Part shown: positions 35,965 through 49,800 of the stretch, in pieces
Layout of the letters: every line of letters starts with the position of its first letter
Numbering within the stretch: position 1 is the stretch's first letter
Origin: Edaphochlamys debaryana
Taxonomy: Eukaryota > Chlorophyta > Chlorophyceae > Chlamydomonadales
Direction: 5' to 3'
Assembly (NCBI GenBank): GCA_016858145.1
Contig: JAEHOE010000214.1
Location: 61,547-125,546, forward strand
DNA: 64,000 nucleotides
The notes under the pieces: model-generated
What the model saw: only the letters and a program-made list of their open reading frames with translations
What the model was told of the DNA's origin: nothing
The model's database searches: none
Program-made: the position numbers and the translations under genes

Positions 35965-37824
35965 CGGCAGCAGCAGCAGCAGCCGCGATATAGCTGCAGC
36001 GCGACGACTTCCGCGCAGACCCTACGATAAGTTACTTATGCCACGAGCGTTAAAGCGTCTCATTGCGAGGGGGCGCGATTGGCGGTGATAAGCGCTCGCG
36101 GTCGTGCGTAGCGGCCGCTGGCGCAGAACCCCTTCGCAACGCAACGTTAAAGCTGGCAGTAATGCCGTGGATTAGTCCCCGATGGCGTTCCGCCAGTAGG
36201 CCACCACCGCATCTTGAGCTCTAGCGCTTCATTTCGACTGTTCGTCCAATTACGGAACCAGCGGTTGGACGTCGACGGCAGAGGCGTGCAGAGCCAACAA
36301 ACTGCTTGAGCTCAACGCGCCAGCCTCCCTTCCGCGTCGCGATACCCTTCTGCAGCCCATGTGTTCGCAGGTACGTTGCGTCCCGAACCGCCCGGACGTG
36401 AGGTAGGACAAATGGCACTTGACAAGTTCAGCAGCGGGTCCTCAAGTCCGCCTTCTCAAGTGACTTAAGGGACTGAATGGCGTCGCCAGTGCCCGAGGTC
36501 CCGTTTAGTGCGGAAGTGGTTCACACTCGCGTCCGCAGCCAGGCAGGAACGATGGTCGTTTGGAGAGACCCGGGGGAGACCTGGGAACGCCTGGGAGAGA
36601 CCCGCTGTCCGAGCGGCGGGCAGTGTGCTGCAGAGTGAGTACGTGTGGGTTCGACCTTGCGGCCACCCTCTGTCCCCCCACCTTCGGGAATCCGTGCGGA
36701 GTGCGCCGCATGCCCCCTGCAGCCCGCGGTGTGCACTGTGGCTGCACGTCGCTCCTCACTTCCTGACCAGTTGTCCACACACGAGTCCACAGGAGGCCAC
36801 AGGCTGCCGAGGCTCACCTTGCCAGGTAACACATCGACCTGTGTGCAACACGGTGGCGCGGCATATGCGTTGTTACACTAGTCATTGACCACAACACATG
36901 GACGGCGGCATGTTGCCAATAGAGTCAGCGAGTTTACGTACGGGGCCCCCTATGAATGACTTAGCCGCACACGAAAGCAATAGGGCTGATGCAAGTCACC
37001 ACCATGTTAACCCTAAAAGATGTACACGCACACAGCACTCAATCTGATTTGTGGTGGCCCCCACACGCTGCCCAGCACATTTCGAGCGATGCACGTAAGG
37101 GGCGTGAACGGAGAGGGCGGGGGAGCCATATGCAGACCTGCAGCCACAAACTTGCAGCCGAGCGGCTATAGACAGTCCTTGAATAACCACAGTAAAACCC
37201 CTCTCAGTAAAACCCCTCTCAGTAAAACCCCTCACAGCGGTCCAGTGCCTTGCCTTTCAGATTCCAACAGCCTGCAAACCAGTCAACCTGCGCAACCCCT
37301 GCTTAGGTACCACACACAGCCTGCCATCCCCCCGGCACAATGACTCCACTGTCCCTTCCATTAAAGCACCCCCTGCTAGTTGAATTCTGGCCGCCGGTTA
37401 CGAGGTCATCTTCGGAACTTAGACCTGACCCAGAGACAGATGCCCACCAGCCATTGTGAACTTCCTGCCTGCATCTGACCCTTCTGTCGTGGTGCCCAGT
37501 ATGTTCAACATATGTAAGCCCCTGCTGGCAGACCTAGCCCAAGAGGTGAGCAGGTCTGACGTGGACCCCATGAACTAACTATGGGCGAAGCGTGGAATAT
37601 GGACTTGAGGTACCTAGGTACACAGCTGGACAAGCGCGTGGGCGCAATGCTGGCGCCCGTGAACACAACACACGATATAATCTAGAATTGGTGGCACCCA
37701 GCCCGTCACCCAGCCTGCCACTCTTGGGTGACATAAAGCTAGGCTGACGTTATCAAAAAGGCAGCACGCATGAGTGCTGCGAAGCAAGAAGCACTTCACG
37801 TCCTCAACTCAACTGAGCTCGCGC
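35965..37824. other. Intergenic between pherophorins A and B
   Basis: No gene is supported. It should hold the promoter of A and the 3'UTR of B; a minus-strand TGTAA at 36873-36877 is a weak candidate signal for B, about 950 nt past its stop. A 15-bp triplet repeat lies at 37191-37235. The long intron of gene A just to the left (34084-35897) also shows nothing I recognise. Confidence 0.4.
37191..37235. repeat. 15-bp tandem repeat, three copies
   Basis: Three head-to-tail copies of AGTAAAACCCCTCTC, the last ending CTCAC. It lies in the 3' flank of gene B. Confidence 0.85.
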
Positions 37825-40800
37825 TCAGCGCCGCCGGCGCGCTGCAGCTCCGCCCTCCAACAGCGAGCGTCGGCCCAGGTCGGGGAGCTCCACCGCCGGC
37901 GGCGAGGCCACGAGCTCGATGTCATCTGGCGATGGACCATTGCCCGACTCAACGTCCGTGGGCGACGTGGGGCTGCGGCACGCGGGCGGGATCAGGAGGA
38001 GGGCTCAGGGCGCGAGCGTTGAGTGGGAAGCGAGGATGCTCAATCCCCCCCTGCAGAACCCCCCAAGCCGTCCGCTTATCCATTACTCATGGCTGCGGGG
38101 CGCCAGTCTGCCGAGATCAAATGTTACGTGCTATGCAGCTGCCTCTGCAGCTGCTCCGCTCCGCCTGCTCACCAGCACGACTCGTCGTCATTGAAGAAGG
38201 CGGTGCGGCACACACCGTTACCGCCGTCATAGCAGAAGTCCTGCGCAAGGCGAAGCGGACGGAGGTAAGCACATGAGGAAAGGGGGCTGGGGTGAAACAT
38301 GTTTGCAAAGCGCCATCCAGGCACCTGTCACGCACCTCGATCTTTGCACAGTCCCCTGCCACGATGAAGCACAGCGAGGTGCCGTCAACCACCTCGTCCC
38401 GAGCGAGCTTGATGTTGGGGAACTTGAAGGTTGTGAATGTCCGGGTGTTGACCACGTCCTGGGGCGGGGATCGGGCCGTAGGTGAGCGAGGGGTGCGGCA
38501 CCCGGTAAGCCAACTCGCATGGGCATCACAGCAAGCAGGGTAGAGATCGGCTGACCTAGCCAGGGTGTGCCGCTGTACCCTCTGACTCAGCTTAACCTTG
38601 AGACCGAGCGAGGCCTGTAGCCAACTCTCAACCCAATCCACCCACAGAGTCGTCCCCCCTGAGCCCTGCTAGCTGCTGCTGATTGCCACAGCTCCCCCGG
38701 ACCGAGCGGCCAGAAGCAAGGGCTTCCCACTACCGTATACACACTAGACCTGTTGCCCAGAAAGGGCCACAATAGGACACATGGACAAGAGGTGTGGTGG
38801 CCAATTCATCCACCGCCTGTTGCCTCATGACGCTGAGGGACCTACCCGAGTGAAGGACCATGCGATGGACTCGCCGCCCCACAGCGCCAGCTTCACAGAG
38901 TTGCGGCACTCGTTCTTCACAAACATCTCTGCAGCGAGAGGGTGGGAGCAGAACACGCCACACGTCAGAAGCTTGGATTGACTGTAATGTTCCGCCCTGC
39001 CCAGGCACCGCTGGCCGTCGGGCGTGAAGTGGGCAAGAGCATGGCTGTCGCAGTAGCCTTGCGGAACCCAGCCCACGGGCAGTAACTGCCAGGTTGTAGC
39101 TAGTCTCACCTATCTTCTTCATCCCCATTCCTGAGGGAGGTTGGCAGGCAAGGGTGCAAGAGGCACGAGTTGAGATGTGCAGGCCGCGGTTTGGGGCGCC
39201 GGGGCCGATCGTTTTAACTTTGGTCGCCGGTCTCATTAGAGGGCAGGCAAGGCTAACTCAGCGCAGGGCTTCATGCGCACATACACAACTCTTACCGCAG
39301 CAGGGGCGGGAGGGGTCGCAGCTTGCGATGTCGAGGTCAAAGCAGTGGCGCATCCGAGCTGAGGGGGGGGGGGGGCAGAGGGGTCATAGGAGGTCAGGAC
39401 GCCGGAGGGACAAAGTGGTCGGGGTGTGGAACAGAGCGTTGGCGGCACATCAGGCAGGGTGCGCTGTGGTCCCATGCAGGCGGCCCTTCAGGCTCTCACC
39501 CTTTCCGTCCGACATGGCCGGGAGCTCTGTGCTGTTCTTGTAGTCCAGGCGGTAGGGCGTGTTCATGAAGTTCCTCCGCTTGCAAGCGCAGAAGGGGAAG
39601 GGGATGAAGGAGGAGGGCGGGGGCGGGGGTCCAATGGGCTGCCGCTGGTTTGGACGAGCGCGTGGCGAGGGCCTTGGCGGGCCGGGCGGCTTTCTGCCAG
39701 GCACCAGCGGCTGCGCTGGCGGCTGGGCGGGCGGTGCCGGAGGCGTGCAGATCTCGCTGTTCCATCCCTCGCCTCCGGGGCGAGGGACCTGGAAGGTCCA
39801 CAGGCACTCGTTGTTGACATCGTCGTTGCCCTGGCAGCCCGCGAAGCCCTGGGGCGGGGAAGGCGGTAGAGAAACATTGGACATCAGTACTGACAGCAAA
39901 CAGGAACAAGGCACAGGATAAAGCGGTAAACGCAGGTGAGCAAGTCGTGCACGTACGCACCTGGAACTGGTTCTGTCGGGGGTTGCCGCACGTGGCCTGG
40001 ACGCCCTGGATCTCGAGCGTCACCGTTGCGTTCTCCTTCCGCATGCACTTGCCGTCCCCGTTCTTGATCGACCATAGCACCGGCTGTGGCTTGTTGTCCT
40101 CAGCTTGCCAGCGCACCCACTGGCACTGCTCGCTGTTGCGCGGCCAGGGCTGCAGCTTGTCGATGCCTCCAGTCACCAGCTCGCTGCCCGGGCCTGTGAA
40201 CACCTGGGACAGCTCGTCGCCGTTGCACACGTAATCCGCGGCCGGCGAGATGCGGCACGTGGTGCCGTCGCGCGGGAGCGTCAGGCACACCTGCACGGCA
40301 CAAGGGGTGGGGTGCGAGTGTGACCAGGGCAAGTTACATGGCCTTAGCTTGTGCAGACCAGGCTGATGCCGGAAAGGGCCTACAGGGATCGGTAGACAGC
40401 GTGGGCCCGGGGTACAGCCATTTACGCGAACCTAGGGCCCACCTTGCAGTACAGGTACCTCTCGTCGCCCACGGTGGCCCACTGACACGTCTGCGAGTTG
40501 AACTGCAGGTCCAGGCAGTTGGCTTGCTGGTAGCACGAGAAGGACTGGCCGCCCGAGAGCGAGCCGTCCGAGGGGCCGGACAGCAAGCAGGGGCCACCGG
40601 ACGGCGGAGGGAAGAAAGGCGAAACGGGTGGCGCAGTCTGCTTCTTGGGCGCCTGGGGCCTGGGGGGCGCCGGCCCTCCCACTGGTGCTGGCGGCTCATC
40701 CGTGATGGGCGGGACGCAGATGTCTCCATTCCAGCCGGGGCCTCCGGGCCGGGGCACGGTGAAGGCCCACAGGCTGAGGGACGCGGAGGGGACACGAGAG

Positions 40801-43800
40801 TGGGGAAACGTTACAGGGAGTAGTTGACGAGGGAGTCATAGACACGTTGAGAGGACGACAAGGGCTAGGTAGGGTGCAGGTCAGTGGCTCGTTCAGCGGC
40901 GCGTCTCCCTTTCAGAACAGCAGGCTCCCTTGGCTCTTCTCCTCGTACCAGGAGTTGTAGATGTCCACGTCAGCCTGGCAGCCCTGCACGTTGCCGTTGG
41001 AGTCAAACCGCGGGCCGGTGCACGAGGCCGGGATGCCGTTCAACGAGATGGGCAGCGGCGAGTTGGCGGGTCCGCAGTCCTTGCTGCCAGTGCGGATGGA
41101 GAAGAGCACGCTCTGCTGTGCCATGTCGTCGGCTGCCCAGCGCACCCACTGAATGTAGGTCGAGGCGTTACCCGAGGGCCAGGGCTGGGTCTGGTTGATG
41201 CCGCCGGGGACCGGCACGCCGCCGGGCCCCTCGATGACCTCGCTGGCCTTGTCGCCCTCGCACACGCTGTCGATGTCCCCCGTCAGGGCCTGCAGCAGGT
41301 GCCGCCCGGACAGGCCGCCGCGAGACGAGCCGCTGCGGCGGCCCGCGGGCGGAGGGGGCCTGGCGGCCTCGAGCACCGCACAGGTGCTGCCAGGCCGGGG
41401 GTAGTTGAGGACGACGGGGCAGTAGAGGAACATGACGCCGCTGACGCGCCGGAAGACGCACTCCTCCGAGTTGACGTTGATGTCAATGCACGTGGCCTGA
41501 TCGCCGCAGGCGCGGGAGTTGGGGGGCGGTGCATCCAGTTGCGTGGTGTTGCCCGAGGTCTCGCAGCGCCGCACGGGGGGCGGCGGAGGGAGGGCGGGCG
41601 GGGGCACGTCCGGAGGGAAGGGCGAGAGAGGGGGCGAGGAAACCAGCTTGGGCGCGTTGGGGCGAGGAGGTGCAGGGGACGGCGGCTGGTCAGGGGGAGA
41701 CGGGGACGGAAGTGGGGTAAGTGGCGGTGGTGGTGGCGGTGGTGGTGGGGGCAAAGTCGGGGGGGGTCTCGGGCTGACCACTGGCGAATCCGGCGGAGGG
41801 GGGGGGGCAGCGAAGGCGACGGTAGTGGGGTTCCAGGGGGCGGCGGCGGCGGCGTTGAGGGGGGTGGGGGCGGGGCGTCCGGAGGCGGTGGCGTCGGAAC
41901 GGTGGGAGGGGGTGGGGGCGGCGCATCTGGAGGCGGGGGCTACTGGAGCGATGGGAGGCGGTGGGGGCGGCGCGTCGGGGGGCGGTGGCGGCAGGACGGT
42001 CGGAGGAGGTGGGGGTGGGGCATCCGGAGGCGGCGGCACTGGGGCCGTGGGGGGTGGCGGTGGCGGAACGTTTGGAGGCGGCGGCGGAGGGGCGTTGGGA
42101 GGTGGCGGCAGGAAGGGGCATGTGTCGTTGAAGCTGGCCCTGATGCAGCCAGCGCCGGAGTTTACGTCAACCATCTCGGCCGAGAGGCCCACGCCAGCGG
42201 TGTCGGCGTTGCAGTAAGCGCCCGCCAGCAGTGCGCGGCGGTGCCCCGAGGGGCTTGGCGTGGACCCCTCGAGGGCAGTCCCAACCCACACCGGCAACAA
42301 TGCCTGGACGGAAGCATCCAGCTTTTGGCCGTCCGCGAAGGAAAGCAGCTGGCCGCAGACCTTGATCGAAGGGAAGATAGCGTTCACAGGGTCTGATGCC
42401 ACGTTGCACTCCGAGAGGGTGAAGTTCTTGGTGATGGTGGCGCTCACATCAGCCGCGGCTGTCAGCATGTCCGAGGCAACCTGGGCTGCTGTGTCGTCGC
42501 ACGCCTGGGCATTAAGAACAACAATAGACCCAACCGGCGGCTTGATAGTGATCAGCGCGCAGACGTCACAGAAATCTGGCGGCGGAGCAACCGGCGGCGG
42601 CGGCGGTGGTGCAACTGGCGGCGGCGGCGGCGGTGCGTCCGGAGGCGGCGGCGGGGGGGCGTCCGGAGGGGGAGGAGGAGGCGTGTCAGGGGGCGGCGGT
42701 GGAGGCGCGTCAGGCGGAGGCGGGGGAGGAGCGTCCGGAGGAGGAGGCGGCGGCGCGTCCGGAGGAGGAGGGGGCGTGCCCGGAGGAGGAGGAGGCGGCG
42801 CGTCCGGAGGTGGCGGTGGAGGAGCGTCCGGAGGTGGCGGGGGCGGTGTGTCCGGAGGCGGCGGCGGCGGCGCGTCGGGAGGAGGCGGGGGCGGCGCGTC
42901 CGGGGGCGGCGGTGGCGGCACGTCTGGAGGCGGCGGCGGAGCGTCAGGGGGCGGCGGCGGGGGTGCGTCCGGAGGCGGCGGTGGAGGCGCATCCGGGGGC
43001 GGCGGCGGCGGTGTGTCTGGAGGAGGCGGCGGCGCGTCGGGAGGCGGCGGGGGCGGCGCGTCCGGAGGCGGTGGAGGCACGTCAGGGGGCGGCGGCGGCG
43101 GTACGTCTGGGGGTGGCGGCGGGGGAGCGTCCGGAGGAGGAGGCGGCGGCGCATCCGGAGGAGGCGGGGACGGCGCGTCTGGAGGTGGCGGCGGGGGAGT
43201 GTTCGGAGGCGGCGGCGGCGGTGTGTCTGGAGGAGGAGGCGGCGGCGCGTCTGGAGGAGGCGGGGGCGGGGCGTCTGGAGGAGGCGGAGGGGGGGCATCC
43301 GGGGGCGGCGGGGGAGGAGTGGTGGGCGGAGGCGGCGGGGGAGCGTCCGGAGGAGGCGGGGGCGGCGCGTCAGGAGGAGGCGGTGGAGGCACGTCAGGGG
43401 GCGGCGGCGGCGGCACGTCTGGGGGTGGCGGCGGGGGGGCGTCCGGAGGTGGAGGCGGCGGCGCATCCGGAGGAGGCGGCGGCGGCGCGTCTGGAGGTGG
43501 CGGCGGGGGAGTGTTCGGAGGCGGCGGCGGCGGTGTGTCTGGAGGAGGAGGCGGCGGCGCGTCTGGAGGAGGCGGGGGCGGGGCGTCTGGAGGTGGCGGA
43601 GGGGGGGGCATCCGGGGGCGGGGCGGGGGAGGAGTGTTGGGCGGAGGCGGCGGGGGAGCGTCCGGAGGAGGAGGAGGCGGCGCGTCTGGAGGTGGCGGCG
43701 GGGGGGCATCCGGGGGCGGCGGGGGAGGAGTGTTGGGCGGAGGCGGCGGGGGAGCGTCCGGAGGAGGCGGGGGCGGCGCGTCAGGAGGAGGCGGTGGTGG

Positions 43801-46800
43801 CACGTCAGGGGGCGGCGGCGGCGGCACGTCTGGGGGTGGCGGCGGGGGGGCGTCCGGAGGTGGAGGCGGGCGGCGCATCCGGAGGAGGCGGCGGCGGCGC
43901 GTCTGGAGGTGGCGGCGGGGGAGTGTTCGGAGGCGGCGGCGGCGGTGTGTCTGGAGGAGGAGGCGGCGGCGCGTCTGGAGGAGGCGGGGGGCGGGGCGTC
44001 TGGAGGTGGCGGAGGGGGGGCATCCGGGGGCGGCGGGGGAGGAGTGTTGGCGGAGGCGGCGGGGGAGCGTCCGGAGGAGGAGGAGGCGGCGCGCCTGGAG
44101 GTGGCGGCGGGGGGGCATCCGGGGGCGGCGGGGGAGGAGTGTTGGGCGGAGGCGGCGGGGGAGCGTCCGGAGGAGGCGGGGGCGGCGCGTCAGGAGGAGG
44201 CGGTGGAGGCACGTCAGGGGGCGGCGGCGGCGGCACGTCTGGGGGTGGCGGCGGGGGGGGCGTCCGGAGGTGGAGGCGGCGGCGCATCCGGAGGAGGCGG
44301 GGGCGGCGCGTCTGGAGGTGGCGGCGGGGGAGTGTTCGGAGGCGGCGGCGGCGGTGTGTCTGGAGGAGGAGGCGGCGGCGCGTCTGGAGGAGGCGGGGGC
44401 GGGGCGTCTGGAGGTGGCGGAGGGGGGGCATCCGGGGGCGGCGGGGGAGGAGTGTTGGGCGGCGGCGGCGGGGGAGTGTTCGGAGGAGGAGGCGGGGGCG
44501 TGTTAGGAGGCGGCGGCGGCGGCGTGTTCGGCGGCGGCGGGGGAGGAGTGTTGGGCGGAGGCGGCGGGGGAGTGTTCGGAGGAGGAGGCGGGGGCGTGTT
44601 AGGAGGCGGCGGCGGCGGCGTGTTCGGCGGCGGCGGGGGAGGAGTGTTGGGCGGAGGCGGCGGGGGAGTGTTCGGAGGAGGAGGCGGGGGCGTGTTAGGA
44701 GGCGGCGGCGGCGGCGTGTTCGGCGGCGGCGGGGGAGGAGTGTTGGGCGGAGGCGGCGGGGGAGTGTTCGGAGGAGGAGGCGGGGCGTGTTAGGAGGCGG
44801 CGGCGGCGGCGTGTTCGGCGGCGGCGGGGGAGGAGTGTTGGGCGGAGGCGGCGGGGGAGTGTTCGGAGGAGGAGGCGGGGGCGTGTTAGGAGGCGGCGGC
44901 GGCGGCGTGTTCGGCGGCGGCGGGGGAGGAGTGTTGGGCGGAGGCGGCGGGGGAGTGTTCGGAGGAGGAGGCGGGGGCGTGTTAGGAGGCGGCGGCGGCG
45001 GCGTGTTCGGCGGCGGCGGCGGGGGAGTGTTGGGCGGAGGCGGCGGGGGAGTGTTCGGAGGAGGAGGCGGGGGCGTGTTAGGAGGCGGCGGCGGCGGCGT
45101 GTTCGGCGGCGGCGGGGGAGGAGTGTTGGGCGGAGGCGGCGGGGGAGTGTTCGGAGGAGGAGGCGGGGGCGTGTTAGGAGGCGGCGGCGGCGGCGTGTTC
45201 GGCGGCGGCGGGGGAGGAGTGTTGGCTGGAGGCGGTGGGGGAGTGTTCGGAGGAGGAGGCGGGGGCGTGTTAGGAGGCGGCGGCGGCGGCGTGTTCGGCG
45301 GCGGCGGGGGGGGAGTGTTGGGCGGAGGCGGCGGGGGAGTGTTCGGAGGAGGAGGCGGGGGCGTGTTAGGAGGCGGCGGCGGCGGCGTGTTCGGCGGCGG
45401 CGGCGGAGGAGTGTTGGGCGGAGGCGGCGGGGGAGTATTTCGGAGGAGGAGGCGGGGGCGTGTTAGGAGGCGGCGGCGGCGGCGTGTTCGGCGGCGGCGG
45501 GGGAGGGAGTGTTGGGCGGAGGCGGCGGGGGAGTGTTCGGAGGAGGAGGCGGGGGCGTGTTAGGAGGCGGCGGCGGCGGCGTGTTCGGCGGCGGCGGGGG
45601 AGGAGTGTTGGGCGGAGGCGGCGGGGAGTGTTCGGAGGAGGAGGCGGGGGCGTGTTAGGAGGCGGCGGCGGCGGCGTGTTCGGCGGCGGCGGGGGAGGAG
45701 TGTTGGGCGGAGGCGGCGGGGGAGTGTTCGGAGGAGGAGGCGGGGGCGTGTTAGGAGGCGGCGGCGGCGGCGTGTTCGGCGGCGGCGGGGGAGGAGTGTT
45801 GGGCGGAGGCGGCGGGGGAGTGTTCGGAGGAGGAGGCGGGGGCGTGTTAGGAGGCGGCGGCGGCGGCGTCTTCGGCGGCGGCGGGGGAGGAGAGTTGGGC
45901 GGAGGCGGCGGGGGAGTGTTCGGAGGAGGAGGCGGGGGCGTGTTAGGAGGCGGCGGCGGCGGCGTGTTCGGCGGCGGCGGGGGAGGAGTGTTGGGCGGAG
46001 GCGGCGGGGGAGTGTTCGGAGGAGGAGGCGGGGGCGTGTTAGGAGGCGGCGGCGGCGGCGTGTTCGGCGGCGGCGGGGGAGGAGTGTTGGGCGGAGGCGG
46101 CGGGGGAGTGTTTCGGAGGAGGAGGCGGGGGCGTGTTAGGAGGCGGCGGCGGCGGCGTGTTCGGCGGCGGCGGGGGAGGAGTGTTGGGCGGAGGCGGCGG
46201 GGGGGAGTGTTCGGAGGAGGAGGCGGGGGCGTGTTAGGAGGCGGCGGCGGCGGCGTGTTCGGCGGCGGCGGCGGGAGGAGTGTTGGGCGGAGGCGGCGGG
46301 GGAGTGTTCGGAGGAGGAGGCGGGGGGCGTGTTAGGAGGCGGCGGCGGCGGCGTGTTCGGCGGCGGCGGGGGAGGAGTGTTGGGCGGAGGCGGCGGGGGA
46401 GTGTTCGGAGGAGGAGGCGGGGGCGTGTTAGGAGGCGGCGGCGGCGGCGTGTTCGGCGGCGGCGGGGGGGGCTTGCGGGGTGGAGGCGGCGGGGGAGTAG
46501 TTCGGAGGAGGAGGCGGGGGCGTGTTAGGAGGCGGCGGCGGCGGCGTGTTCGGCGGCGGCGGGGGAGGAGTGTTGGGCGGAGGCGGCGGGGGAGTGTTCG
46601 GAGGAGGAGGCGGGGGCGTGTTAGGAGGCGGCGGCGGCGGCGTGTTCGGCGGCGGCGGGGGAGGAGTGTTGGGCGGAGGCGGCGGGGGAGTGTTCGGAGG
46701 AGGAGGCGGGGGCGTGTTAGGAGGCGGCGGCGGCGGCGTGTTCGGCGGCGGCGGGGGAGGAGTGTTGGGCGGAGGCGGCGGGGGGAGTGTTCGGAGGAGG

Positions 46801-49800
46801 AGGCGGGGGCGTGTTAGGGAGGCGGCGGCGGCGGCGTGTTCGGCGGCGGCGGGGGAGGAGTGTTGGGCGGAGGCGGCGGGGGAGTGTTCGAGGAGGAGGC
46901 GGGGGCGTGTTAGGAGGCGGCGGCGGCGGCGTGTTCGGCGGCGGCGGGGGAGGAGTGTTGGGCGGAGGCGGCGGGGGAGTGTTCGGAGGAGGAGGCGGGG
47001 GCGTGTTAGGAGGCGGCGGCGGCGGCGTGTTCGGCGGCGGCGGGGGAGGAGTGTTGGGCGGAGGCGGCGGGGGAGTGTTCGGAGGAGGAGGCGGGGGGCG
47101 TGTTAGGAGGCGGCGGCGGCGGCGTGTTCGGCGGCGGCGGGGGAGGAGTGTTGGGCGGAGGCGGCGGGGGAGTGTTCGGAGGAGGAGGCGGGGGCGTGTT
47201 AGGAGGGGCGGCGGCGGCGGCGTGTTCGGCGGCGGCGGGGGGAGGAGTGTTGGGCGGAGGCGGCGGGGGAGTGTTCGGAGGAGGAGGCGGGGGGCGTGTT
47301 AGGAGGCGGCGGGCGGCGGCGTGTTCGGCGGCGGCGGGGGAGGAGTTGTTGGGGCGGAGGCGGCGGGGGAGTGTTCGGAGGAGGAGGCGGGGGCGTGTTA
47401 GGAGGCGGCGGCGGCGGCGTGTTCGGCGGCGGCGGGGGAGGAGTGTTGGGCGGAGGCGGCGGGGGAGTGTTCGGAGGAGGGAGGCGGGGGCGTGTTAGGA
47501 GGCGGCGGCGGCGGCGTGTTCGGCGGCGGCGGGGGAGGAGTGTTGGGCGGAGGCGGCGGGGGAGTGTTCGGAGGAGGAGGCGGGGGCGTGTTAGGAGGCG
47601 GCGGCGGCGGCGTGTTCGGCGGCGGCGGGGGAGGAGTGTTGGGCGGAGGCGGCGGGGGAGTGTTCGGAGGAGGAGGCGGGGGCGTGTTAGGAGGCGGCGG
47701 CGGCGGCGTGTTCGGCGGCGGCGGGGGAGGAGTGTTGGGCGGAGGCGGCGGGGGAGTGTTCGGAGGAGGAGGCGGGGGGCGTGTTAGGAGGCGGCGGCGG
47801 CGGCGTGTTCGGCGGCGGCGGGGGAGGAGTGTTGGGCGGGAGGCGGCGGGGGAGTGTTCGGAGGAGGAGGCGGGGGGCGTGTTAGGAGGCGGCGGCGGCG
47901 GCGTGTTCGGCGGCGGCGGGGGAGGAGTGTTGGGCGGAGGCGGCGGGGGAGTGTTCGGAGGAGGAGGCGGGGGCGTGTTAGGAGGGCGGCGGCGGCGGCG
48001 TGTTCGGCGGCGGCGGGGGAGGAGTGTTGGGCGGAGGCGGCGGGGGAGTGTTCGGAGGAGGAGGCGGGGGCGTGTTAGGAGGCGGCGGCGGCGGCGTGTT
48101 CGGCGGCGGCGGGGGAGGAGTGTTGGGCGGAGGCGGCGGGGGAGTGTTCGGAGGAGGAGGCGGGGGCGTGTTAGGAGGCGGCGGCGGCGGCGTGTTCGGC
48201 GGCGGCGGGGGAGGAGTGTTGGGGCGGAGGCGGCGGGGGAGTGTTCGGAGGAGGAGGCGGGGGCGTGTTAGGAGGCGGCGGCGGCGGCGTGTTCGGCGGC
48301 GGCGGGGGAGGAGTGTTGGGCGGAGGCGGCGGGGGAGTGTTCGGAGGAGGAGGCGGGGGCGTGTTAGGAGGCGGCGGCGGCGGCGTGTTCGGCGGCGGCG
48401 GGGGAGGAGTGTTGGGGCGGAGGCGGCGGGGGAGTGTTCGGAGGAGGAGGCGGGGGCGTGTTAGGAGGCGGCGGCGGCGGCGTGTTCGGCGGCGGCGGGG
48501 GAGGAGTGTTGGGCGGAGGCGGCGGGGGAGTGTTCGGAGGAGGAGGCGGGGGCGTGTTAGGAGGCGGCGGCGGCGGCGTGTTCGGCGGCGGCGGGGGAGG
48601 AGTGTTGGGCGGAGGCGGCGGGGGAGTGTTCGGAGGAGGAGGCGGGGGCGTGTTAGGAGGCGGCGGCGGCGGCGTGTTCGGCGGCGGCGGGGGAGGAGTG
48701 TTGGGCGGAGGCGGCGGGGGAGTGTTCGGAGGAGGAGGCGGGGGCGTGTTAGGAGGGCGGCGGCGGCGGCGTGTTCGGCGGCGGCGGGGGAGGAGTGTTG
48801 GGGCGGAGGCGGCGGGGGAGTGTTCGGAGGAGGAGGCGGGGGCGTGTTAGGAGGCGGCGGCGGCGGCGTGTTCGGCGGCGGCGGGGGAGGAGTGTTGGGC
48901 GGAGGCGGCGGGGGAGTGTTCGGAGGAGGAGGGCGGGGGCGTGTTAGGAGGCGGCGGCGGCGGCGTGTTCGGCGGCGGCGGGGGAGGAGTGTTGGGCGGA
49001 GGCGGCGGGGGAGTGTTCGGAGGAGGAGGCGGGGGGCGTGTTAGGAGGCGGCGGCGGCGGCGTGTTTCGGCGGCGGCGGGGGGAGGAGTGTTGGGCGGAG
49101 GCGGCGGGGGAGTGTTCGGAGGAGGAGGCGGGGGCGTGTTAGGAGGCGGCGGCGGCGGCGTGTTCGGCGGCGGCGGGGGAGGAGTGTTGGGCGGAGGCGG
49201 CGGGGGAGTGTTCGGAGGAGGAGGCGGGGGCGTGTTAGGAGGCGGCGGCGGCGGCGTGTTCGGCGGCGGCGGGGGAGGAGTGTTGGGCGGAGGCGGCGGG
49301 GGAGTGTTCGGAGGAGGAGGCGGGGGCGTGTTAGGAGGCGGCGGCGGCGGCGTGTTCGGCGGCGGCGGGGGAGGAGTGTTGGGCGGAGGCGGCGGGGGAG
49401 TGTTCGGAGGAGGAGGCGGGGGCGTGTTAGGAGGCGGCGGCGGCGGCGTGTTCGGCGGCGGCGGGGGAGGAGTGTTGGGCGGAGGCGGCGGGGGAGTGTT
49501 CGGAGGAGGAGGCGGGGGGCGTGTTAGGAGGCGGCGGCGGCGGCGTGTTCGGCGGCGGCGGGGGAGGAGTGTTGGGCGGAGGCGGCGGGGGAGTGTTCGG
49601 AGGAGGAGGCGGGGGCGTGTTAGGAGGCGGCGGCGGCGGCGTGTTCGGCGGCGGCGGGGGAGGAGTGTTGGGCGGAGGCGGGCGGGGGAGTGTTCGGAGG
49701 AGGAGGCGGGGGCGTGTTAGGAGGCGGCGGCGGCGGCGTGTTCGGCGGCGGCGGGGGAGGAGTGTTGGGCGGAGGCGGCGGGGGAGTGTTCGGAGGAGGA

